A stretch of DNA of 64,000 bases from Simmondsia chinensis (GCA_018398585.1 JAGTTD010000015.1:2671001-2735000); one strand, 5' to 3'. Counted from the stretch's first letter, positions 34,273-46,148 are shown. Translations and numbers: made by a program. Notes: a model not told the origin generated them from the sequence alone.

Positions 34273-34607
34273 ATGATGATGGCAGTTCAACAAGAATACC
34301 CAGATATCATCAGTACCCAATATGATAGCCTCATTGAAGCCAGCATAAAAGTCGTGAATGCCTACGGTTTTGTGTCTTATATGCTGATCGATATCCTCCC
34401 ACCTTCAAGTTGCCCTCTAGCCATGGATTGGTGGCTCACAGTGAGAAAATCGGACCAAGCTCTCGGAAACTATCCCGGCTTGCCCGAACTCATTGCCAAA
34501 CTTCTTGTTGCAGGTGACCAATTGGCCTCTGTCCGAGACCCTAAAACGGATGATTTCAGGAACAAGTACTCAAATGTTTTCACATCTAACAAAGCGCTGC
34601 CTTGCAG
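34273..34607 (+). CDS. Tandem-family member B, exon 1 (unknown function)
   Basis: I do not recognise the family. The exon opens MMMAVQQEYPDIISTQYDS and includes LIEASIKVVNA, a Trp-rich MDWWLTVRKSDQA and LIAKLLVAGDQLA; the same landmarks occur in members A and C. There is no signal peptide or transmembrane segment. Three ATGs stand in tandem, and the third (34279) aligns with the start of A. The exon ends at a textbook donor, CAG then GTAAGA, conserved in member C, leaving two bases of a codon. Spliced to exon 2 at 37669 it gives about 255 residues without a stop. A TATA box and shared leader support expression. B is the best candidate for a working gene in the window. Confidence 0.65.
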
Positions 34608-34672
34608 GTAAGATTAGTTTGGATCTAATGCAGATTTGATTAACCAACTTCATCTAGTGTGTTAGTACTCTT

Positions 34673-34724
<52 letters not shown>

Positions 34725-37668
34725 AGGACTTTTTAATGTGAATCCAATGGCAAAATCATATATAAATTTATATTATGGGTAACTTTATTTTTATTATTTT
34801 GTCCTAATAATCCAGTAAACCAGACCATTTAAAACACTATTAGGATGCCTGTAGGAAAGGGGTTGGTTGTTAAGTGCGCACGTCCAAATTATGGGAAAAT
34901 TAGGATGACTATTATACTCTTTTTTTTTTTTTATCAACTATTATACTCTATTTGGAATTAATAAAAAATAAGATTTTGTTTGAGATTAAGAAAATTTGAA
35001 GAAAAGAAAAATATGAGAAAAAAAAAATTAAAGGGAAAAAAAAAAGAGGAAAATAACTTTTCTCCCTTGTTTGTAAGTTTAGGGAAAACAAGAAGAAAAA
35101 AAAAAAAAAAGTAAGTTTTCATCATTATTTTGTTCCCATTTGTTTGGCTGGGAGGAAATAAAATGGAAAAAAAATGAGTATTATCTAACCTAATAAATTA
35201 TATTTTTCTTGTATTATTTGGCTATGTGAATATTTTGGCCACTTGTCTTGATAATGTTCCATTAGAAATCTATTATTTGGTACCTAGATTTATCTTTTAT
35301 CGCCTAGATACCTAAGATTTCAATATATGCAATCAATGACCTTAAGTTTCAAAAATTTTAGAGAAATTTTAGTTCACGTACAGGTTTTGTAATATATTTT
35401 TCGGATACTCTAAGATTTTGAAATGTTTTTAAGGTATCCTAAATTTTGTTAATTTTTTTTCAAGTACTCTCTCCATAACTCTATTAGAGTTCGAATAAGT
35501 CATATTGACTTGGCACATAAAGGAAAACTTAAAATGTAATTAAACCGAGGGTAAAAAAGTCATTTACATTTAAAATAATTTTGAATACTTTCAAAACTTA
35601 AAATTTTTAAAAATATTTTAAATATTTAAAAAATAATATAAATATCAATGAAATTTTGAATATTTAAAACATATTAAATATTTTAAAATATATATAAATA
35701 TCAAGAAATACTGTAGATATTTAAAACCACATTATTAATATTTTAAATATACTATGAATATTATTTTCTAAACATTTCAGGTATCTTTAAATATTTAAAA
35801 TATTTTTATTTATTATATAAATATTTTCAATATATTTAATATCTTAGGAACCCTAATGCACTTATGTGGAGGGTAGCTTTATGGTACCTCAAAAATGTTT
35901 CAAAATTTCAGGATACTGAAAATACATTATCAAATCTTAAAGTATATGAACCAAATTTTATAAGAATTTTATTACACTCAGGTATCCTTAAGGTTAAATA
36001 TTCTATCAATCAAGTATCTAAATGATAACCACTCTATTTCGTTTTATGTCTTTTGTATATACCGAACATATTAATGAACTAATGTGATAGTATATCAAGC
36101 CATGTTCATGAAATATGAAGCTAAGATCAAGTTTAACGTGTATCGAGCTGACATTATTTTTTTTTTTTTCCAATTTTCTTTTCCATTTTAAGAGGAAAAT
36201 GGTTTTCTTCAAAGTTTATTGTTTAAAATTTTCATTCAATTTTTTTCTCTTATATTTTCCTTGTATTCAAACCACAAGAAAACTACTTTCCTTGTAATCT
36301 CATAAGTTATATTTTCCTTGTATCTTTGGTGCCGAGTGGAATTTTCTAGTGAGCAGTATTAATAAAGTTCCATTGGTAATTTATTATTTAGATATTCTGA
36401 GTTTAATCTTTTATCACCTGGATATATGTATTTTTAATATATATAATGAGGGATCTCGAGGTTTAAAAAATTTTAGAGAAAAATTTGATATCCTGAGATT
36501 TTGTAATATATTTTTCTAGTACCCTTAGATTTTTGAAATATTTTTGATTTATCCTGAACTTTGGTTACTTTTTTCCTCAAGTATCCTTCTGATATGTCTG
36601 CTAGAATTCCGCTAAAATATACTAATGTGGCACTTAAAAAATCTATAATTTAGCTAGGCATGAAAAGGTTATTTACATTTAATAAAATTTTCAAACTTTG
36701 AGAGCATTTTATATATTAAAAGAATATTATAAATATCTAAAAAAAATTTAAATATTTTAATAAACTAAAATATTTTTAAAAATATAATAAATATTTAAAA
36801 ATATCTTAAATATTAAAATATATTAGAGAAATTATTTCTAATATTAAAATATTTTCTAAATGTTAAATTGATTATATAAATAATTTCTATATATTTAATT
36901 TATTTTATTCAAATTTTAATATATTTTTAAATTACAAAAAATATTTTGTCAATGTTTGAAATACTTGTAATATTTAGATATTTTTAATTTATAAAATGTT
37001 GTTTACATACATAAAAAATTTAAATATTTAAAACATTTTTAGGACATTTATTTTCATATTTAAGATATCTTTTTAAAAATTTACTTAATTTCCTTGGTAT
37101 TTAAAATATTATATTAAACATTTAAAACATATTTAAAGATTTAAATATATTTTAAATTTTTCAAAATATTTTAATAATTTCGAATTACTCTAAATACAAA
37201 TATTAATATTTGTAGGGATTTTCTTTTTTCTAAGTGCCATGTGAGCATAAACTAATAGAACCCTGATGGAATTATGCGGCGAGTAGTTGATTTACTTTGG
37301 AAAATGCTGATGCAAAAGATGATTCCCAAAATATTGGCATCCTTCTCTGAACGGATATTTTTTTTTTTTGTTGGATATGCTGACATGACACATGATATCA
37401 ATGACAAATTGATAATTTCTATCAGAATCTAGAAATGAGCTGTTTTTTTTGTGAACAACATCACTAAAATTTGCGTGGAAACTAAATGGAATTGGTCGAG
37501 CGAGATAGGTTCGCTGTTAGACCTACTTAAGACTAAAATTGTACTCCCTACCACTTAGGAGAAGGTAATGAGTTGTCAATCATCCTAAAAGCAATTATAT
37601 TGTGTATTATTAGTACCTTATAATTCACAATTAGATCTTCCGATACCAAATCTAAAGGCATTTAAAAG
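34608..37668 (+). other. Putative intron 1 of gene B, AT-rich
   Basis: About 3.06 kb between the GTAAGA donor and a phase-compatible AG at 37667-37668 (the acceptor is an inference). It contains a TA microsatellite (34676-34720). Two related segments, at about 35259-36030 and 36366-37250, share TTTTAGAGAAA and TTTTGTAATATATTTTTC and are full of ATATTTAAAA motifs. The gene C region holds a collinear relative at 45926-47306 and 53274-54240. Confidence 0.5.
34676..34720. repeat. TA dinucleotide microsatellite
   Basis: About 22 uninterrupted TA units in the intron of gene B; nearly absent at the equivalent position in gene C (about 46013-46025). Confidence 0.95.
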
Positions 37669-38101
37669 GTCCAAGATCTTGACAACATTGCTTGCACATA
37701 TGGTGAAGCAATATATGGAACAAGTCAAACAACAACTAGCAAAAGCGGAGATGCACAATAGCAAAGACGCCAATCTTCTAGAGAGATTAAGACACGAGGA
37801 TCGGGGCATGAGAACATGGAATTTTTGGAAACTTCAACCCTACGAGAATCAATGGTATATCGTTAAGCAAGAACTACGAGAAAGGCAAGCTCAAGCTCAA
37901 GCCCAAGCACCGAAAGTACGTCAACAAGATTGGGTATTTTCTAGTAGCACTGCTGGCACGGCACCCCATCCCCCTCCTGTTATTTATACATACAATTATG
38001 GTACCCTTTACAATTCTGGAATGAACACTAACATTGATGGCCAACAAAATAACGGGGATGCCAAAGCACCTGGCCGCACGCCATCAAAGAAATCGAACTG
38101 A
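37669..38101 (+). CDS. Tandem-family member B, exon 2 with Y/N/G/Q motif
   Basis: The frame reads SKILTTLLAHMVKQYMEQ, then a charged helix with KQQLAKAEMHNSKDANLLER, a Trp-rich WNFWKLQPYENQWYIV, and an Arg/Gln/Ala helix ELRERQAQAQAQA that may form a coiled coil. The C-terminus has PPPVIYTYNYGTLYNSG, NTNIDG, QQNN and a basic tail PGRTPSKKSN. It ends with TGA at 38099-38101. The start at 37669 is chosen because it keeps the phase left by exon 1; other acceptors nearby do not. The Y/N/G/Q block is conserved with gene A although flanking parts have diverged, so it is probably under constraint. Function unknown. Confidence 0.62.
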
Positions 38102-39681
38102 TTTTGGTGTTTATGCCAATGTGTCTCCAAATTAGAGTCTATAGACATATAGGTAGGAGTCTGAAAAGCAGGATGGAGCGTTTGTATCATGTATATCTAA
38201 AAAGAGGGGGAAAAAAAAAGAGGGCATCAATCTTATCACTGGAAATCAAAGTTATGTCGTAGCGTATACCGTATCATTTTCTAGCTGTAATGTCATTCTA
38301 AGCACTCGTGACGAAGTTGATGCCCATTTTGTTCTTTCTTTGAATTATGTTTTCTTTGCTATGTAGGTGATTTTTGAAAACGTGTGTTTTTTATATATAT
38401 CGTAAACAAGTGCTTGCACTGAACTATAAGGTGGACAATAGTCCTGTTTCCCAAGCTAAACGGTGGGACAGTTTTTAAGATCATCTTTTCTGGAATTGTC
38501 TCGTTTTGCCTGAGCATGGTGATTTGATGTCTTACTAGCTTTTATGTGTGTTTTAGTACATAAAATTGACATTAATTGGTGTTCAAATACTTCAATTAGT
38601 CGTTTCACAAAAAAATTCTTCAACTGGGAATCAATTAGAAATATGATTTGATTATTGACGTAGTACAAATCTAATAATTAATTTATTCTATTAGGATTTT
38701 AGTCTTAAGAGTACATTTAACTTGTTTAAAGTCTATTTTCTATTAAGATTTTAGCACTAAAAATTTAAGTCATTTAAAAGTTCTTCAATTCACAATTATA
38801 GTTGTTTTAGGAATTAAGGAGTCTAATTTGTTTAATAATAAGTAACCTAAATATGATTCCAATTACTTATATTTTAGAGTTGTTGTTCTAAAGTTCCAAA
38901 AATAGGGGTCTTCTTTTTATAGTGAGCAAGTTTTTAAATTTGATTAATGAAAATTTGTATTTGATTATCCCCTGTTTAATTTGGTTTCTTAGAAAGGAAA
39001 GAATTAAACTGTACCTGCTTCTAATTGTATTTTGTTTCTGTAATTTAGTTAAAGGAAGGCTATGAGAATATTCCTCCTTTTCAATCTTGTTTCAGTTGCA
39101 TGCTATATTAGTTGGTATCAAACTTTGAATGCTCTAGTAAAAAACTCGCATTAGACTACGAATAGCTCTTGCTAATAAGTTTTCTAAAAAGTACAATGCT
39201 CCCCAAACGATTCAACAAGATTGAATCACGATTGGCGTTGCATAGAAGTTAGCAAAGAAGCAAACTCACTGCAGCAATTCAATAGTCAATGCAATCTCAA
39301 AATCTGCAGATTGTCGAGGATGAGAATGATACAAAAGAATTTTCTAGATCGTTTTTTGATCTCAAATTTTGATTCCTTTTTTGGCAAGTAGGAAGAATCA
39401 GTTCTCGAAGTTTCACTTTTACCTATGAATGATGAGACCGTTTATGATGAAAAGGAAGCCGAACAAGATGGAATTGCGGACTTATGAGCAACTTTGACCA
39501 ATTGTTGTTACGAACAACCTATGACATCATCATCAATATCATCTTCATCATTTCACTGACGATCCACAGCGAGTTGCACCAGCACTAACACCGCGCTCCG
39601 TTGAGTCATTGGCCCCACCATCGCCTTGGCCCCAGCCATCCATGTTATCGGAGAATATTACATGATATCCTAAATCATACA
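38102..39681. other. Downstream region of gene B
   Basis: No gene is recognised. Short fragments such as 39400-39490 read as coding for a few dozen residues, but no family is visible. Confidence 0.4.
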
Positions 39682-39701
39682 AAATATTACATGATATCAT
39701 A

Positions 39702-39842
39702 CAATAACAACAATAACAACAATAACGGTAATATTTATGATCTCATATAACTAGTCTCTATAGGGGAGGATGAGACATATGTAGCCTTACTCCTATAAGG
39801 TCTACCCTGTAGGGAGGCTATTTCCGAAGGGCTCCCAACCTT
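39702..39842 (-). mobile_element. GTT-tailed SINE body, minus strand, no 5S head
   Basis: Flanked by a 20-bp duplication, AAATATTACATGATATCATA (39682-39701 and 39843-39862). The tail is the AACAAT-repeat at the left; the body has GGCTATTTCCGA. It is 5'-truncated. Confidence 0.85.
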
Positions 39843-39881
39843 AAATATTACATGATATCATATGTAGCCTTGATCCTATAG

Positions 39882-40846
39882 TGTAAATCTCACAAATACT
39901 TGCAAAATCCTTGCACACGGGTAACCAGAAAATCTCAGGTGTTGAGGCTATGTAATCACTTTCCTTAAGGCTTATTTCTGTGTACGAAATATCCTCGGGG
40001 ATAAAACAACAACCAAATATGGAGTGAAGATGCGTAAAGGGAGAGATTGACAAAGATGTAGAAAGATTAATTAAGTTTAACAAACTAATACCTTTTTTTT
40101 TTTTTTTTTGATGATTCTTTTAAGATGGGATCTGGGTAATGTGTATGTAATCAATGAGAAGAGACATCCCTCCAAAATATAGAAAAAGAGCCACATTGAT
40201 TCAAGGAAAAACCGCGCGAAACCGTCAGAAATTCTGACATGTGTGTCGACACACAGCTCACTGCAGGATTGTGTGTCGACACACAGCATTCTGCAGTGCG
40301 CTTCTGTAAGGCTATGTGTCTACACACGGGCCATGTGTGTCGACACACACCTATTCCCCAGTGGTACTGTTGGATGGTGTGTCGAAACACATGCCCATGT
40401 ATGTTTTAAACACTTAAACACATACCGGGATTATCTCATACACATCTTATACATATATCAAACAATGTTTTACATATTTACCTATGCACATTTTGAAAAT
40501 ACACCAACATTCCCCCACCGTTTTTAAAATACAATCAATCTCAATATGACATCTCGAATAAAGGACGCCACGTCGTGCATCAATGTGGGTGTCTCCCGAT
40601 TGAATCCCCGGCTAGTGAAAGGACCATACAGTTAATTGGATCAAAAATGGTAGACCAAGCTTTGAACCATACAACCCATTTGACTAATCGACTATCCAAT
40701 CACGCACTAGACGTACTCCCCGTACACACCCTATACCTCCCAGATCGATACATTTGTGGCCTTGTGTCATGTACCCTTTGTGAGTATTTCAGGCCAAACC
40801 CTTAGTCAAAAATCACCCTTTTGAAGCGGCCAAACTTCAACACACA
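39882..40846 (-). repeat. Copia LTR copy a, tandem with copy b
   Basis: 965 bp, TG...CA, almost repeated at 40854-41858. Contains an AT-rich segment, a T-run and five TGTGTCGACACA-like palindromes (40240-40391). Orientation is inferred from the minus-strand pol that follows. Confidence 0.8.
40240..40391. promoter_or_regulatory. Array of five TGTGTCGACACA palindromes (LTR copy a)
   Basis: Sites at 40240, 40270, 40314, 40334 and 40376; the third and fifth each have one mismatch in the core. Spacing is about 20-45 bp. An enhancer-like role is inference. Confidence 0.8.
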
Positions 40847-40853
40847 TTAAATA

Positions 40854-41858
40854 TCCTTGCACATGGGTAACCAGAAAATCTCAGGTGTTGAGGCTATGTA
40901 ATCACTTTCCTTAAGGCTTATTTCGGTGTACGAAATATCCTCGGGGATACAACAACAACCAAATATGGAGTGAAGATGTGTAAAGGGAGAGATTGACAAA
41001 GATGTAGAAAGATTGATTAAGTTTAACAAACTAAACACTTGGATTTCACACAAGAACACTTAAGAGTTGTTCTTCAAAACCTTTTTCTTGAGATTCTCTT
41101 GTAATTTTTTTTTTTTTTTTTGATGATTCTTTTAAGATGGGACCTGGGTAATGTGTATGTAATCAATGAGAAGAGACATCCCTCCAAAATATAGAAAAAG
41201 AGCGACACTGATTCAGGGAAAAACCGCGCGAAATCGTCAGAAATTCTTACCTGTGTGTCGACACACAGCTCACTGCAGGATTGTGTGTCGGCACACAACA
41301 TTCTGCCATGCACTTCTGTAAGGCTGTGTGTCGACACACGGGCCATGTGTGTCGACACACACCTAATCCCCAGTTGTATTGTTGGATGGTGTATCGACAC
41401 ACATGCCCATGTATGTTTTAAACACTTAAACACATACCGGGACTATCTCATATACATCTTATACATATATCAAACAATGTTTTACATATTTACCTATGCA
41501 CATTTTGAAAATACACCAACATTCCCCCACCGTTTTTAAAATACAATCAATCTCAATATGACATCTCGAATAAAGGACGCCACGTCGTGCATCAATGTGG
41601 GTGTCTCCCGATTGAATCCCCGGCTAGTGAAAGGACCATATGGTTAATTGGATCAAAAATGGTAGACCAAGCTTTGAACCATACAACCCATTGACTAACC
41701 GACTATCCAATCACGCACTAGGCGTACTCCCCGTACACACCCTACACCTCCCAAATCGACACATTTGTGGCCTTGTGTCCTGTACCCTTCGTGAGTATTT
41801 TAAGGCCGAACCCTTAGTCAAAAATCACCCTTTTGAAGCCGCCAAACTTCAACACACA
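40854..41858 (-). repeat. Copia LTR copy b, next to pol
   Basis: 1,005 bp. Lacks the first 27 bp of copy a but has an extra 65 bp near 41036-41100. Contains the same palindrome array at 41252-41402. Its right end (CACACA) is followed by untranslated sequence leading to pol. Confidence 0.8.
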
Positions 41859-42085
41859 CTAAGGTGGACCTCATGATCATGTCCCTACAACGCGACATTC
41901 AATAAGTTCTAGAACCAGGTCCATTAAGAGCATATGTTCATCCTCTTAGAATCTCTAACGCAAGTATCAAGCACACCACACTCGGGATGGTAATTCTCAT
42001 TTTGTGCTTGCAGTCACACAGATGACAAGTCTCTCTCATTGAACCCCAGACCTAGCGTCATACTAGGCGTCGAGTTGAGGGCCTA

Positions 42086-44085
42086 TCATGGGCGACTAAA
42101 AATGACAGGTTTCACACCAATCCCTTCACTTGTTTTCAGAACTAAGTCTCTAGCTAGGCCTTTAGTAAACAGATCCGCTAGATTCTGACTGGTCCTCACG
42201 AAGTCCACAGTGATGACACCCTCTCGAATGAGGTGCCTCATTATACTATGTCTTACACCAATGTGTCTGGACTTCCCATTGTACACCTCAATGTACGCTT
42301 TAGATAGCGTAGCCTGACTATCACAATAGATAGATATCAGTTTAGGCCACAAAGGTATCTCATATAGGAGATCCTTTAACCACTCTGCTTCCATAGACGC
42401 AGACATGAGAGCTATAAACTCCGTTGCCATGGTTGAATCAGTTATACAAGATTGTTTCTTGGAACCCCAAGAAACCGCACCCCCACCAAGTAGGAATACC
42501 CATCTGCTTGTGGATGCATGATCCTCCATGTCGGAGATCCAACTTGCATCAGAGTATTCCTCCAAAATATGAGGATACCCAATATAAGAAAAACCATAAC
42601 TCATAGTCTTTTTGAGGTACTTCAGTACATGATCCACAGCTTTCTAGTGGCTCTTACTTGGATTGCTAGTATATCTACTCAGCTTTCCAACAGCAAAGGC
42701 TATATATGGCCTTGTGCTCGTCATGGCATACATAAGACTACCAATGACCTCGGCATATCTCAATTGTGAAGCTGGAGCGCCCTCATTCGGTACTAGTTTC
42801 ACACTATGGTCCAACGGAACAGACGCTAGTGCACACTCATCAAAATGGAACCTTTTCAACACATTTTCAACGTAGTGAGACTTTGTCAAGGAAATGGAAT
42901 CACCACTCCTTACAATTCTAATACTGAGGATCACCTTCGGCTCACCCATGTCTTTCATAGCAAAGTTTTCAGAGAGAAATTGTGTGGTTCTCTCTACTTG
43001 TTCCACATCAGTACCGAATATCAACATGTCATCGACATACAAACAAATTATGACCCCTTTGCTATTATCAAACTTGCTGTAGACACACTTATCTGACTCG
43101 TTTATAACGAATCCGTTGTTTAGAACAACTTTATCAAATTTCTGATGCCATTGCTTCGGGGCTTGCTTCAGCCCATACAGAGAACGTATGAGTTTACACA
43201 CTTTTCTCTCTTGGCCTGGAACAACAAGAACTTCCGGTTGTTCCATGTACACTTCCTCCTCTAGCTTACCATTCAAGAATGCCGTTTGACATCCATTTGG
43301 TGTATCACTAGTTTATAAACAGAGGCAAGGGCAATCAATACCCTTATCGTCGATATTCTTGTCATGGGGGCATACATGTCAAAGTAGTCCAACCTATGCT
43401 TTTGGGTGAACCCTTTAGCCACCAATCGGCCCTTGAACTTCTCAATCGTTCCATCGACTTTCATCTTCTTTTTGAAGATCCATTTACACCCGATGCGCTT
43501 ACTACCTTGTGGAAGTCCACAAGGATCAAGGTATTATTACCTAAGATGGAATCCATCTCATCATTCACAGCCTCTTTCCAAAAAGAAGTATCATGAAACC
43601 TCATTGCCTCATTAAACGTCATGGGATCAGCTTCCATGACACAACAATATAGAGCCACTTGGTCCACATCTTTCCTTGAGCCTTCTACCAAGAATGTGTA
43701 GAAGTCTGAATCGAGAGATTTCTCTTTCCTTGCACTCTTACTCCTTCGGAATTCTAGAGCATTTTCAGGGACATCTTCCCTCTCGTGACGAACATCGTCA
43801 TATGACACTTGAGTGTCACTTTCAATCGGTACATAGTCCCTCGGTCTAGGGATAGAGGTAAACCGGTTCTCGTCAAATATCGCGTCTCTCAATTCTATTA
43901 TTGTATTCACATTGATATAATCATTAGGTTCAATTACATAAAAGCACTATGCCTTGCTATGAGGCGCATAACCAACAAAGATGCAATCAATGCCTCTTTC
44001 ACCTAACTTTTTACGTTTAGGTTCAGGGACTTTAACAACTGCCCTACACCTCCACACTTTCAGATAGTCAAATTAGGGGCTCGTT
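42086..44085 (-). pseudogene. Ty1/copia pol, minus strand, 5' part missing
   Basis: Read on the minus strand from 44085 downwards: an integrase C-terminal end (KVWRCRAVVKVPEPKRKKLG, then IDCIFVGYAPHSKA), a linker, the RT (GRLVAKGFTQKHRLDYFD, MNGKLEEEVYMEQPE, YGLKQAPKQWHQKFD, catalytic YVDD near 43028-43040) and RNase H (YSDASWISDMEDHASTS, YCDSQATLSKA, NGKSRHIGVRHSIMRHL, LADLFTKGLARDLV), ending at 42086. Stops and shifts break it near 43970, 43462-43464, 43275 and 42640. Gag, protease, the integrase core and the 5' LTR are missing; the break at about 44085-44210 joins it to block X sequence. It belongs to a copia lineage different from copia 1 and 2. Confidence 0.9.
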
Positions 44086-44210
44086 TGTTCCACAATTCTT
44101 ATAGAGCCACTTGGTCCGCATCGTTCCTAAGGAAAATGTTTTTTCCGGAAGAAAGGTACTTCCCCCAAAATAAACGGAGCCTAAATATCTTATACACCTC
44201 TTGGCTTAGC

Positions 44211-44752
44211 TATGCAACGAAAGCATCATAAACCAAGAATACCAATCAAGATTATAACACAAAAGAAATCAATCCAACTGTTGCCACACATATTTTACAT
44301 ACATAATTATGTGTTTAAATAATAGTGTTCATGATGCAAACAAACATGTGTAAATCGTGACCTATTAAAAAAATGAGATTAAATTTTTAAGTCAAGTTGA
44401 TGCTTAAGAAAATTCAAAGATAAAACTAAAAACACATTGTGGATTATGGATATGTTCTTCGATAAGATTCTAATATTCGCAGCATAAAAAATGTTAAAAT
44501 GGGTTTAAAACATAGCTTTTGATTCCAAGTGGATATTTATTCGAAATGTTGACCCGATAATGGAGGAGATCAAATTTTCTCATTTTGATTTAATAATGAT
44601 TGGTCGGTGTTGATAGAATTTATGTTTTCATAAAGGTAGTGAAAGAGTTAGGAGTTACATGAAGAAATATAATTGAATATGAACTTTACTCTTAAGATTT
44701 GAAAACAATTTAAAAACAACTCAAAATTAAGAGATTGTACTAAACGCTTTTT
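44211..44752. repeat. Block X, partial copy C
   Basis: Matches 12718-13270 and 30013-30560 (GCAACGAAAGCATCATA onwards). It shows a third duplication of the block, with its left part replaced by the copia fragment. Confidence 0.85.
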
Positions 44753-44836
44753 TTTTTTTAATTTAAAATGTTTAAATTGAACATATTTTGAAGCACCAAA
44801 CTGCCCTTGTTGATATTGTTTTTAACACGTTGCTCC

Positions 44837-45446
44837 TAAAAAATAAAAAGCAACATTCCCAATGTCCAAAGGGCTCCCGCCTAAGCAGGGTCTAGGGAGT
44901 GGAGTACCCCCAACCTGAGGGGTGAGGACTTTCCAGAAGGTCACCCATCCTCTGGTACTACTCTCTCCTGTGCGGAATCCCAAGTACTTAATTCAAATCA
45001 AATACTACAATCAAATGAGAAGCAAATACTGATAAAAGAGAAACAAACAAAGGACACAATGATTTACGTGGAAACCCTCTTCAATCGAGAGGGAGAAAAC
45101 CACGGGCAAAGATGGAGTACTTTTATTGATTGAGAATAACGAAGAATTACAAATCACTTCTCTCTCTTTCTCTCAAGGACGGCGCTCTCACTTTGTATAT
45201 TGGATGCTTAATACGTAAACCTAGGCTCGTATATATAGCTGCGTGGAAATAAGACTCCTGATCAATCGGGGGGCCCGATTGATCAGCGGACCCTCTGGAT
45301 GCCCTATGCTTCTACGTACTTTCCCGATCGATCAGCTTGCTCGCGGCCTCCTCTGTAAGTCCAAGGAATTTGAGGCATAATCCTAACATCGCCGAAGCAC
45401 GCTTAACTTCGAAGTTCTAATAGGATCCGGTGCTTATATGTTGGTA
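44837..45446 (-). mobile_element. 5S rRNA-headed SINE upstream of gene C, split by a solo LTR
   Basis: Body at 44851-44910 (GGGCTCCCGCCTAAGCAGGG) and 5S head in two parts, 44916-44968 and 45389-45440 (minus: TTCGAAGTTAAGCGTGC). The site differs from that of the SINE upstream of gene B, so it inserted independently. I could not read its target duplication. Confidence 0.8.
44969..45388 (-). mobile_element. Solo LTR inside the 5S-headed SINE
   Basis: 420 bp, TGTGCGGAATCC to ATCCTAACA, flanked by TCTCC and TCGCC (the 5S sequence itself shows TCGCC was original). The minus strand has TATATATACG and AATAAAAGTACTCC. Same family as the insertion at 17475. Confidence 0.88.
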
Positions 45447-45542
45447 CCCTCTTTGGTAACATGATTATTTTATAATATTGTATGCCTAAAGGAGCATTTT
45501 CCAATATTTTGCGTAAGAATGACACATGGTATATGTTTCATT

Positions 45543-45548
45543 TATAAG
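45543..45548 (+). promoter_or_regulatory. TATA box of gene C
   Basis: TATAAG, 46 bp before the ATG triplet, in a leader shared with gene B. Confidence 0.5.
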
Positions 45549-45588
45549 ACAAACAATTAGAGAGCAAGGTAATTAAGCACACGACTAT

Positions 45589-45925
45589 ATGATGATGGCA
45601 CTTCCGCAAGAATACCCAGATATCATCAGTACCCAATATAATAGGCTACTTGAAGCCAGCATACAAGTCGTGAATTCCTTAGATTTAATCTCTCTGTGGT
45701 GGACCTATACCGCCTCGGTTGCGTGTTTCATTCCAGCCATGGATAGGTGGCTCGAAGTGAGGAACTCGGACCCAGCTCTCCTAAACAATCCCCGCTTGCC
45801 CAAACTCATTGCCAAACTTCATGCTATGGGTGAACAATTGGCCTATGTCCAAGACCCTAAACGGGATAGCATTTTCACGAAGGTGTACCCATCGTTTTTG
45901 GATATACTAGGGCACTGCCTTAAAG
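45589..45925 (+). pseudogene. Tandem-family member C, exon 1 only
   Basis: Opens MMMALPQEYPDIISTQYNR, then LLEASIQVVNS, MDRWLEVRNSDPALL and LIAKLHAMGEQLA, close to member B. A conserved donor (AAAG then GTAAGA) follows at 45926. The exon is two bases longer than in B, so the phase at the donor differs, and reading the last codons in the B frame meets a TAA. No exon 2 is recognisable: the intron-like sequence after the chromovirus (53274-54240) runs into unrelated DNA. C is therefore probably a truncated pseudogene, although its promoter and leader are retained. Confidence 0.6.
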
Positions 45926-46148
45926 GTAAGATTTTGTATGGTCTATTTTAATCCACAGTTTTAGATTTAATACAGGTTTGGCTAACCAGCTTAATCTAGT
46001 GTGTTAGTACTGTATAAATATATTTTTCTAAGGACTTTTTATGTGAATTCAATGACAAAATGATATCAACATATAAATTTATATTATGGGTTACTTTATT
46101 TTTATTATTTTGTCTTAATAATGCAATAAACTAGACCAATTACACACT

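Noticed and set aside
40077..41539. Minus- and plus-strand frames with repeated CVDTH/CVDTQ
   Set aside because: They result from reading through the TGTGTCGACACA palindromes of an LTR and are present in both strands for that reason.
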